From contig OZ038452.1 in NCBI GenBank assembly GCA_964036195.1, forward strand, positions 25,741,785-25,805,784: a stretch of 64,000 nucleotides of DNA. Direction: 5' to 3'. Position 1 is the first letter of the stretch; every line of letters begins with the position of its first letter. The position numbers and the translations under genes are program-made. The notes under the pieces are model-generated. The model ran no database searches. It worked only from the letters and a program-made list of their open reading frames with translations, and was not told where the DNA came from. This stretch comes from Sphaerolaimus hirsutus (taxonomy: Eukaryota; Nematoda; Chromadorea; Monhysterida; Sphaerolaimidae). Shown here piece by piece: positions 9,417-21,400 of the stretch.

Positions 9417-12400
9417 TCACATCGCCCTGCTGAGGTCCTTTGCTATAATAAATCGCATTATCTCATTTGTGCCTGCCAGGTAAATTGTTTAATTGGAAAA
9501 CGATTTTCTGGCAAATAAAAAATCTACATGTTTGGCTAACCTTCAATTATTTGGTGTACTCTAGTATCTCTGAGGTATTGTTCCAAAGGGTAATCCCTCA
9601 GGACACCATACCCGCCGTATGTCTGCAGCGCCTGGTTGACAACCTGTGTTTTGGGCGGTTTTGTCAATGGGCTGATTTTCACTGGGAATGAAATCGATAA
9701 CTACCTAGTTATGTGTTTTATGAGCGAACGCTGCGCACACTGGAATTTTAGCGATATTTTGACTAAGATTGGCCGAATTTTTTACTTTCGAATGTTAAGA
9801 AGTGCCTGGCACTTAAAAATTTGGTGAAAATTGTGAGCGCGTGTCTCCAATATAATTCAGGTAGTTTTTATCCGGAACTACTAAAATTCCAGGTTCATTA
9901 CGCCAGTACCTCGAAGCAAACGTCAGTCCCATACAGCTTAGCCATAGCGCAGTAGGAAGCCGTGTAGGGCTCGCCATTCTGAAAAAGCCTGGAGTATTTT
10001 TTCCCATCATATCAAGGATTTTTATGGGCAAAAGTAACCTGTAGCGCGCTGGCCGCCGCTCTGATCATCAGTCGAGCAGTGACAATTTTGGTGGCCATCT
10101 CAGCAAACTTGAACTGAGTCCACTGCAAAATGAATGTACATAAATATTATAATTATCTTCTGCACATCTCATAAGCCCATTCACAAAACCTGAAATGCTC
10201 CAATGGGTTTGCCGAATTGCTTTCTGACCGATGCGTGCTCCATGGCCAACTGCAGTGAGGACTGCGCCGCGCCCAACGAGCATGACGCTGCGATATATTT
10301 ATCAAAAAATCATGTTCAGTTTTATTTGGCACCACACCAAATTTTTGGGCAAACCAATGTTCACGCGGCCTCCATTTATGCCTGCCATGGCAATATTGAA
10401 GCCTTCGCCGAGCTTTCCGAGCAAATTTTCTTTGGGCACTTTGCAGTTGTCGAGTGTGATAATCCTGGCTGGTTGCGACCGCCAACCCATCTGAAAATGC
10501 CATAAAAAGTAGACGTTCAAACGGAACTGGCGTCAATCTCGCAGTGAGTGCACTTTCTCAAATTTATAGTTTAAACTTGACAATAGATGAAAAATATTTA
10601 TGAAAACCCTTAACAGCAATTTTTCCCGGGAACTTAATAATTCAGTGAAATTTGTCACTTGCACATCGCAAGGCGCAGGATTGATCTAAAATAAAATATA
10701 ACGTGCGTGAAATTAAACCCACCCCCAGCGGTACCCACTAGGGTTGGGGAACCGAACCGACCCGAACCGAACCGAACCGAGAACCGAGCACTATTTTGGA
10801 ACCGCGAACCGGAACCGAGCTTGAGAACCGGAACCGAGAACCGGCACTTATACCCGGAACCGAAGTAAATACCCTGAAAGAACCGAAATTTTCTAGGAAT
10901 CTTAAAGTTTTTAAACAGGTTTTTTCAACACCTACATCTAACCCTTTAAACAGCAGCTGAACATCTTGGTGCATGTTCAGAATTGCAAAATTCATCTGTT
11001 TGCAAAATGATTGCGCGGGAGCGTGTAATTTCACATATACTCCAGCGACATTACACCTTACAATGAAATCTACCATATCCCACCCTGAATAAAAGAACAA
11101 ACATAAAAAAATTTCCTCATATTTATCAAATTGCTTTGATAAATATGATGAAATTTTTTTTATGTATGTTTGTTTATTCAGATGGGATATGGTAGATTTC
11201 ATTGTAAGGTGTAATGTCGCTGCAGTATACACATTATCACTGGTAGTAGTTTTGGTTTTGTGGCAGTTTTAACCGTAGTTGGCAAAAGTTATTTATGTTT
11301 GTACTCAAAATAATATGCGTACTCACTTGCGTACTACATAAATACATTTACGTTTCCTCCAGAAAAAAATACCAGTACTCATTTACTCGTGTACTTTTTG
11401 AAAGTACGCGAGTACAGAAAACGTATATGTTTGCTTTTACACTTTTTTTAAATACCAGTATTATTATAACAACTCTGATTTCTGCATTCTACCATGAAAT
11501 AATAAGCTGTGATATGCTCCTGTAGTAAATATGAAATATCCAACCAATGTACTTACACATGTAAACTTGGGTATATTGTTTTTCTGTTGTTTAGCCGATT
11601 ATTACCCGATACCCGGTTTGTGTAACATTATCGTAAAATGTAAAAACCTATAATATTTAAGTTAACGTTCTTATGTTCTCTTTTATATTTAATTAATTCG
11701 ACTTATCAAGATTTCATTCATATTCACATTCCTTTTCTTAACATCTTCACATTCGCCATTTAATATCTCAAGCGATGTTGTTTACAACGTGCGCTTCACA
11801 TCGCTCACATATTTAGATCTTAGTCATTGCTCACATTCCGCCACATTTCCTTGACAAGCAGTACGCATATACGCCGTCATGTTTATGTTAAGCGGCGGGC
11901 CCGCCCCGAGTGGGGGGCCGGGCCCGCGCGCCATTTCAAATGCTGTCTGGCTTGGCTCACATTTTCACTATCTTGCCAGTTTAGCTCGCTTTTCATCGGA
12001 GAAGCGAGCGGGCAAGGATTGAACTTTCACAATTGGAAATGTTGGGTAAAAATCGGAGATTAGAGCCGACCGATTGGCGCCAAACCAATCGCCATCGGTC
12101 TGGCCCTTAAAAGCCGATTTCACAGCTAAAATCGGCAGTGTTTGCAACCTCGTCAACTTCACACGAATCTCTTCCTAGGATCTAAATAAGCGCCGTAGTC
12201 ACTTTATTAAGTCGCTTGTTTTTGGTGCTAAGTTTAACGCTTGGTGCTTTAAGTCACCTCAGGGCTTTATTTCACACCTGCGCTGTTTGAGGTGCTTTAT
12301 TCACAACCGCGCCACTTAATTCTCGCCTTTTGTCGTAATTAAGTGCCCTCTTTAAATTGCCTTATTTCTCCGGTAATTAGAGCTTCTTTTACGTTTTATT

Positions 12401-15400
12401 TAAGTAATTAATTTAGTTGTAAATTAATTCCTTTGTTTACGTATAATTTTATATATATTTTATTTACATTTATTTGTTTGTATTTAAATTGTCTAAATAA
12501 AAACGTTCGTCAAAAACCTTTGGTAAACAATCTAAATTTGCTTCACACTAACTCACGTCAATTCACTTCAACTCAACTAATCACATTCGATAAAATAACG
12601 GAACGTCAACTAGAGACGACGCTTCACGTCAACTTACACTTGTTCACATTTGTCCTCTTCCTCGGTTAGGAATAGGAGCTAGTTCACAAGTCACTTCAAC
12701 AAGTTCCGTATTATTTTACATGGCGCAGCGAGCAGGGTGACTAATTAAAACTAATTGGTCACTCTAATTAAGTCGTCTCGCGCGAAATTTCATTGGAAAT
12801 TGTTTTTCACAGCCTGAGTCACACGCACGGGGTTACGGTAATACGGTTTTGGACGCAAAATCGTTAGTAGCGCGTGCATATTTACTTACGATTTTACAAG
12901 TACAAGTCACAAGCAACGAAATATTTATTTTTATTATTTTATTTCGTTCACAGCTAGCTACCACTTTGCTAATAAGCAATAAATCGATCGAACTTTGCTA
13001 TGGCCGAAGAACGCATACGCGCTCAGCGAGGCGCCGCCGCCGCCGCAGCTATGCCTGCGAGCAACGTTGATGAGTTCGACACAGCTCATCCGTTGACTCA
13101 ACATAGCCGGGCGCTGACTGGAGTGCGCAACGGAGTGCTGCGTTTCACATCCAAACCGATTCCTAAAATCGTCAAAGACGAGTCACAACCCGCCGCCGTC
13201 AACATACGCGCGGCGGAGGAAGTATTAGAATTACTTCAAGCCTACGGCTACCAAGCCGAGATGAAACGCTCGGACCTGTCTACGGCTATGGACAAATTCA
13301 CAACTACTGTCCAAGATTACATCACAAGCCTAGACAGAGACGAAGACGGAGTGGCCGAGGAGATAAAGAGCGCTAACGCAAAATTGGAGCGCGCGCTCTA
13401 CTCGGGCTCGAACAACGCGATGATGCTCATGGATGAGCTGGAATCGAGGATGGCGACCGCCCAAGCGCAAATCAAATCCGCGGAAAGGTTGATACTTTCC
13501 TTGAAAGGTCAGTCAAATGTTAATGTTGATTTAACTACTCAACCCCCTTCACAACCCCCTTACAACAATGTCAATATGGGAAGTAGTTCTCAACCTTCAC
13601 AACCGGAAACTTTATTAAAGTTACCTAAAATCGAGCTTGCTAAATATAACGGTGATCCGTTAGAATGGGCAGCTTGGTGGGAGATTTTTCGAGCTCAAAT
13701 TCACGACCGAGCTAATTTGTCAATGGGTATGAAATATACATACCTCAAGCTCAGCCTTACCGGTCCAGCAGCAGAACTGCTGGCCGGATTAAAAGGTGAT
13801 GGTCGAGATTACATCACAGCGGTCACAATGTTACAATCAAACTTTGGTGAAACGCATCGAGTACAAGCAGCTCTTTGGGATAAATTGTATTCACTCGAAA
13901 AGCCTTCGTCAAGAGGAGACTCTCTCACAAATTTCACACGAACCCTTTTGTCAACTCTCAATCAACTTAAAGAAAGGGGTGAAAGTGTTGATTCTGGTGC
14001 AGTGCTAAGAATAATTCGTGGTTATCTTCCCGATAATATTGTTCTTGCCGTCACAGAAGAACACCGGAATTCGATGCGCACCGCTGTAACCGGCGACACC
14101 GAACTCACAGTCGTCAGGTTTGTTGATGCATTAACTACCATCGCTCGTGCTCGGTTAGATGCGATGAAAACTGAACAACAAAGTTCACAATCTTCAACTG
14201 TTGTTCAGAAATCACAAAATTCATCGGTCAAAAAGCCACAAAATGGAGGTAGTTGGCAACAGCAAAAGAAAAAAGGAAATAAATCACAAAATACCTTTTC
14301 AAAACAAAAACCTATTCACAATACGGTTGCTTTTGCTGGTACCAACGCTAATGTTGGTAAATCACAAGGAAAAAATAAAAATTCCACTCAACCTCCCAGA
14401 ACTCCGGCGATCGGAGCGATTAGTCAAAAGCAGTCCTCACAACCTGCTGCTGACTTTCGCAAACCGAAATTCGAATGCTTGTTCTGCGGCATCAAAGAGC
14501 ACTACACAACCGACTGCCCTCAATACGTCACACCGAGAGAGCGCACTGAGCGGTTGCAAGCTTTGGGCGACGTGTGCACGCGTTGCACGCGCAGAGGCCA
14601 TCAAGCGGCACAGTGCACTCAACACTTGAGTTGCTACTATTGTCGCCAGATTGGTCAGCATCACGGGGCGTTCTGTCCTACCAGACAGGCACCCGCCAGG
14701 CGTCAGGTAAACAATTCACAAAATAAAGCCTTTGTCAAAACAACGAGCGCTAATTTTGTCAACGCTCAGGTAATCACAACGGGCGCGGCGTCGTCACATG
14801 CACCGCCATCGTATCCGCCTTCACACACGGAACCGATGAGCGTGTGTGTAATCCCACCGGACGAAAACGATTTCCGGTGGAGACAGAATACGCTGTACCA
14901 GCTGGACATGGACGGCCCGCTCGACATGGGCGAATGGCCGAGGCCCGCTAACGCGCAACAGGCGAGAGCTCAAGAAGAAGCCCGCAAATATCACAGCGAA
15001 AACGAGCTGTGGACGACGCTCCGTGCCAACCTCATCCAGGAAGGCACAGATATGGAGACTGTCGAGGCTAAAATCCGCGGCTTCCAGCAAAAACGGTACG
15101 AGGTGTACCCACACCTCAACCCGAACCAAATGTCATCGTCGGTGCCACTTCAACCTAGTCACAGGCCCACGGTGGAGGTGCTGAGCGCACAGGCGGGTTA
15201 CGGTAATCCCAACACCGCTACCAGGCAGCAGGCCGAACAAGAATGTGAGTTCGATTTTGCACCTATTGTTCGTTTGCAAGTGGCCCAGGCTTCGTTAATT
15301 AATAAAGACGCTGAACTAAATCGAGTCACAGACCCTTTGTTAATATTTTTTGACACAGGATGCGAATATTCATACATTAAAGCATCCGTGGCAAATGAGT

Positions 15401-18400
15401 ATAACTTTGAAAACAAAGGAGATGTTGTTCTTCAAATGAACGTGTTTGCGACAAAAACGCCTTTCACAGTCAATACGTTTTTGGTCGAGGCTGTCATGCC
15501 TATTTACAAACACGTCGACAATAAGGGCAATATGTTACAAATTCCGCTCACTTTACGTGCAGTGGATAATTTGGCAACATATGCGTGCCCACCTCCTTTG
15601 TCACAAGACGACAAAACAGTCATTTATATTGTGTACGGTGAACATGCACAAGAACAATTCGCGGAACCGCTTGAATTGACCGAAATGACTGAAGAGTTTT
15701 GTCACAAATTATGTCAACCAGATGTAGTCATTGGTCAAGACTATTATTGGAAGTTCGACATTCGACCAACAGAAATCGAACTTCCATCTGGATTGATCAT
15801 AGTTGAATCAATACTTGGATTGATGTTAGGCGGAAATGCGTCCTCACAATCATTTGTCACAACACCCGACATTTCCCCACATCAATTCATGGTTTCATGC
15901 AGTTCACATGCTTCATCAGCTGTTGCTGTTGGCCAAGAGACATTATTTCAATTTCACAGTCTCGAGTCAATAGGTATCACAGATGATCCCTTATCACATG
16001 ATGACGACATAGCTGAACAGTTAATTCTGGAATCAATTACTCTTGATCCAGAAACTGGTCGCTATAGCGTGGATTGGCCATTCAAATCAACCATTCAAGA
16101 ATTGCCAACCAACAATGCAGAAGCATTTCGTCGCTTTCTGTCACTGTTGAAACGGTTTCGAAAAGATCCCGATTTATTCGCTACATACGCGAAAGTCATC
16201 TCAGATCAACTTCACAAGGGTGTCATCGAACCCGTTTATGGTTCACAAGATGGTTTGCAAGAACATATCTTACCTCACCAACCTGTCCTCACACCTGGCA
16301 GATCGACAACATGTCGAATAGTGTATGATGGTTCTGCAGGCAAGCCAAGTCTCAATAATTGCTTATTCCGAGGCCCAGTTCTCACACCACTGGCGCTCGG
16401 ATTAATGCTTCGCTTCAGAGCCGGAAAAGTGGTGTTATTAGCAGATATTGAGAAAGCATTTTTACAAATTGCTCTTCACCCAAAATCACGCGCTTTCACA
16501 AAATTTTACTGGCTGCGTGATGACACCATTCCATCTCATGAAGACAATATTCAAATGATGCAATTCACAAGGGTGCTGTTTGGTCTCACATGCAGTCCAT
16601 CCATTTTGTCAACTGTCATCAAATATCACCTAGAAGAGGAATTAGCTCACATGCATCCGGCTGAGACCAATGAACGAATGAAACTGGAGCTGTTGCTCAA
16701 CAGCATTTACGTTGATAATTTAGTTATCAGCGTAGATGATGACAAATATGCAATACAGTTATATCGTTTAATTAAAGCTGTTTTTGCCAGAGCAAATTTC
16801 AACATGCGCGAATGGATGACAAATTCGCCTATGGTCTCGGAAAAAATCAAACCTGATGACCTCAACCCGAAAAAGTCACAATATATCAAAGTAATGGGTC
16901 TCGTTTACGATCACATTGAAGACACCATTGTGGTGCCAGCTCCCAAAAAGGATTTCACGCTCATTGTCACAGCCACACGCCGCAATTTAAACAAATTGCT
17001 GGCTTCAACATACGATCCTATTGGCGTCACAGCACCCGCGTTATTTCGGTTGAAATTTCGCGTGTCACAAATAATTCAAAGGTGCAATATCACAACCTGG
17101 GATGAACTCATCGAAGACCCAGAGGCGGATGACTTACTGGACGATTTAAAACGACATCTCTCGTCCATAAGTCAAATCAAATTCCCGCGCTCATTTCATT
17201 CTTTTGGCATCGATGTCAAGGCTGTCACACGACCATTAGAATTACATGTGTTTTGTGATGCCTCAAAAGATGGATACGCCGTTTGCGCTTATTTGCGTCA
17301 AAAAGCGATTTCACCCGACGAATATGGTTATGAAGATGACCGATATTTTAGTGGTTTTCTCACAGCTCGCACAAAATTAGCCCCACTTCCGTCAAAACAA
17401 GGTCAACCCCTCACAATCACACGCTTGGAATTGCTAGGTGTCACAATTGGTGCACAGCTCATCGATTATTTACATCACGAACTCGTTGAGCTGGGTGGAT
17501 GGAAAATTCACAGTAATTTCCTCTGGACCGATAGTACAGTTGTCATCGGCTGGCTGTATACAGCAAAGCCGCTGGCTACTTTTGTCAATAATCGGGTCAC
17601 AAAAATCCATTCACTAATGTCAAAACATTGCATTCAAATTTGCAAGGTTGCTACAAAAGACAACCCAGCCGACATCGCGTCACGGGGTTGTACTTTTGAT
17701 CAACTAATGATCGAAACAATGTGGTTCACCGGACCCACATTTTTAGCTGACCCTCTCACATCAACCATGCTTGACATTTCGCAATATCAAGCGCAACCTG
17801 TCACTGGAGAACTTGCGAAAGGCGACACTCACATCAGTCGACCTTTATATGCTGGAGCAGTAACTTCACAGCCTGTTTCACAGCCTGATTCACAACCAGC
17901 TAATGCTCTTGCACAGCAAGTACCTGTCAATTTGGACCCCAATTTGTCACAAAATGTCACTCCTCAAAATCCGTTTGTCGAAAGTCGACAACGTCACATC
18001 CCTTCAAATCCATTCGAAATCGACATTCGACGATTTTCAACATTGTCAAAATTGTTGCGTACGGTCGTATACCTGCTTCGTGTCAAAACATATTGGCTAA
18101 ATCGCTCCATGCATAAAGCTGCAAAGCGCGAAAGCGAATATTTATCAAAACCCATCACACAAGCTGATTTAAACGAAGCATTTAGACATGTATTGCGCAT
18201 TTCACAGGCAGAGGAATGTGCCAATTGCATTTCACAAGCGCAACTTGGCAAACACCACATGCTCAAATGGGACGCGTGGAATAATTTATTATATTGTGTC
18301 ACGCGTGTGTCTCACAAAGAACACCGAAACCCTTCGTTGTTTTACTACCTGCCAAAGACCGGGTGGTTAACAACGCTAGTGGTTACTCATTTTCATGAGC

Positions 18401-21400
18401 TTGCTGGTCACAGTGGCATGCTTCACACTTTAGCAGATTTACGCGAACACTGCTGGTTGTCAAGTGCCAAACAGGTAGTTGCAAAAATCTTGCGTAAATG
18501 TGTCACATGCCGCAAAGCGGAAGGAGGTCCATTCACGTTACCTGATTTTCACACATTACCTGTCACTCGAACTCAATCACAAATCAAGCCATTTCAACAT
18601 ATTGGCATTGATTATATGGGACCGTTAGTTTATTCACAGAACGGAACCCGTCACAGTCAACACATTTTGTTGCTAACATGCTTCAGTACACGCGCCATTC
18701 ATTTAGAGTCAACCAATAGTGTCTCGACAGCCGACACAGTTATGGCTCTAAATCGTTTTATTTCACGTCGAGGCATGCCGGACACGATTTGGTCCGACAA
18801 TGCCCCAGCATTCAAAAATTGCGTCAAAATGCTACCGGACGTAAAATGGCATTTTATCACAGCCAATAGTCCATGGCAGGGCGGCGTGTACGAACGCATG
18901 GTAGGTTTAGTCAAACGCTTGCTCAAAAAAGCATGCGGACGACGTTGTCTCACATGGCATGAATTTCTCACAGTCATGCTTGACGTCGAATTCTCTGTCA
19001 ATACGCGACCATTGTCATACTTGTCAAACACAGACATTGGTGCAGCGATACTGCGCCCAATACATTTTCTTTGGGGCACCCCACCACCATGTTACATGGA
19101 TGAAAAACGTGAGTTGGAACTCGATTCCACCACGATTGAACCCATGCAAAAAATTCCAAAAGAGGAATGGGAAAGAATGACAGATGGATCTTTCAACCTC
19201 ACACCTTCACAAATCGAAAAAACCTACACACTCACACCCCCACGTGTCAATGACGTCAATTGCATCGACGAAATTGCACTTAATTCTGTGCCTGAAAAGG
19301 ACAGAGATGACATCACATTACTTTGGGACCAAATTCGTCACAATCGTGAAGTGCTTTGGTATGAGTGGTCACGTCAATACATTGACCTACTCAAAGATTG
19401 AGCTAAAAATCAACGCTTGAAAAAAGGCACAATCAACGAAGCTCCCAAACGTGGTCAAGTGGTGTTAATCACAGATGATAAACAACCACGCGGCATGTGG
19501 CAAATGGGCCGCGTTCACGAAATACACGTGTCAAGCGATGGCAAAATACGTGCAGTCACAGTATTGTCAAGCAACGGTCGTCGCACACGTAGATCTCCAT
19601 CTAACCTAGTGCCTCTTGAAATCGACACAGAGGACGGTGTTGAATATAAAATCGACACTGAGGTAAAAGATGATGACAATTCACAACCTTCACCTGATAA
19701 GGGTGATGATTCACAAACAGATCAATCACATCAACAATCACAATCTTCACAGCAAGATGCAAGACGCGCAAACCCACGTCGAACATGTCGCTATACTGGC
19801 ACATATTCGTTCTGGGGAAACGTGTCGCATTTAATGGCACTTTCGTTGCTAATACAATCAAAATTAGCCAACGCACTCACATGGACAGATCAATATCACA
19901 AAACTTTCAATCTGTGCCATAAAACATGCACTGGTCACGCAATTCAACTTCCGGAAAAAGTAACATGTCACTTTCCTCAAGTTACAGCCATAGAGGATAT
20001 TGTGGTATCCATATGGACGTTGCGTGTTCAGCCGCAAACGACACCAATTTATAGATGCTTTCAACAAGAACATACTATAGTCACGTATATGAGTCTGGTG
20101 GGCGGAAAAGCTATGCTGCCACCAGAAATCATTAAAAACCACAGAGTCACAACTTACGATTGCATGATCGCTTACCAAAATAAAACTTGGAAAGGCGAAC
20201 CCTTAATAAAAATCGGTCATGCATTGTGGAGTACCAACAAATCACTTCACATCGATTATTGTTACTTTTGTCACAATTTGAGTAACACAGTAATGAACTT
20301 TCACATAGAGGAAGGTGTGGTTGCGAGTCTTGACGGAAAGAAAATTGTTTCCGAAATTCAAGACCTGTCACATTGCAACCCACAAGCCGGCTATTGTTAT
20401 GACAGTGACAATGGCGTCTCTTTATGGAATGCTACTGCCTTTAACAAGCAGTGTGCATTCCAAGAGATTGGTCAATTCGATGCGCAATATTCACAAAATC
20501 ACTACATAGTAGAAAAATTGCAAGCTGCATTTTCTGTCACATGGAGATCACAACAATTTCCAGATAATGCAGAATGCGTGCCAAAAGACGCAAAATATAT
20601 TGACCAGGGCTCGGCATTCATTCAATTTCTTCGATATCAACTTAAGAAATTGAAAAAACCTGAAACCGAAAAAGCTCCTCTTCATTTCAAACTCGCACCA
20701 GATCTTGATGTTGGTGTGTTTCACTTGCTCACAGCCCGTCAACAATACGAAGTTGACAAAATTGCACATCTAGAACAAAAACAATTTGGATCTATCTGGC
20801 AACAATTATGTCACATCCGTCAGACCCAACTAGATATAATTCATGCAATTGTCACATTCAATCCCACACTTGGCTTGCGAGCATTGCTAGGACGTCAAAA
20901 TCTCTATGCCGAATGGCATGGAGATATATTAATGTTCTGGGATTGTAAACCAGTCACAGCAGAAATTATTTATTTTCAACACGAATATAACAATACTTGT
21001 TATAAATTTCTGCCGGTCAAAGTCACAAATCACCCACATATTATGTTCGTTGCTCCTGGCACCAATGATCTGATCACACATTCACCAATAGATCATTGTC
21101 TCATGAAAGATCACAAATATTATCAATTAAATGATAATTCATGGGCCAACGAAAATGGACCAACGAATTTGCACGTCACAAAACTCCCAATCGAATTAAT
21201 TTGGGCAGGCTTGTGGAAACCATTCACACTAAATGTTTCCGGGTCACCAGGTGTAAGCATGACTGACATTGCATTCAGTATCATGGCTGCACATCATCAC
21301 TTTCAAAATTTGCAACGACTCGAACAACAAGTCACACGTTCAGTCGATTATATTGCAACAAAGTCCAACGATCCTAAAGCAGTGCAAGCATATATTGCTG

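Noticed and set aside
19417..19419. TTG at 19417 as the true start of the envelope ORF
   Set aside because: Non-AUG initiation is possible but nothing supports it. The frame is open right back to the TGA, so readthrough, splicing or a copy-specific stop are equally likely.
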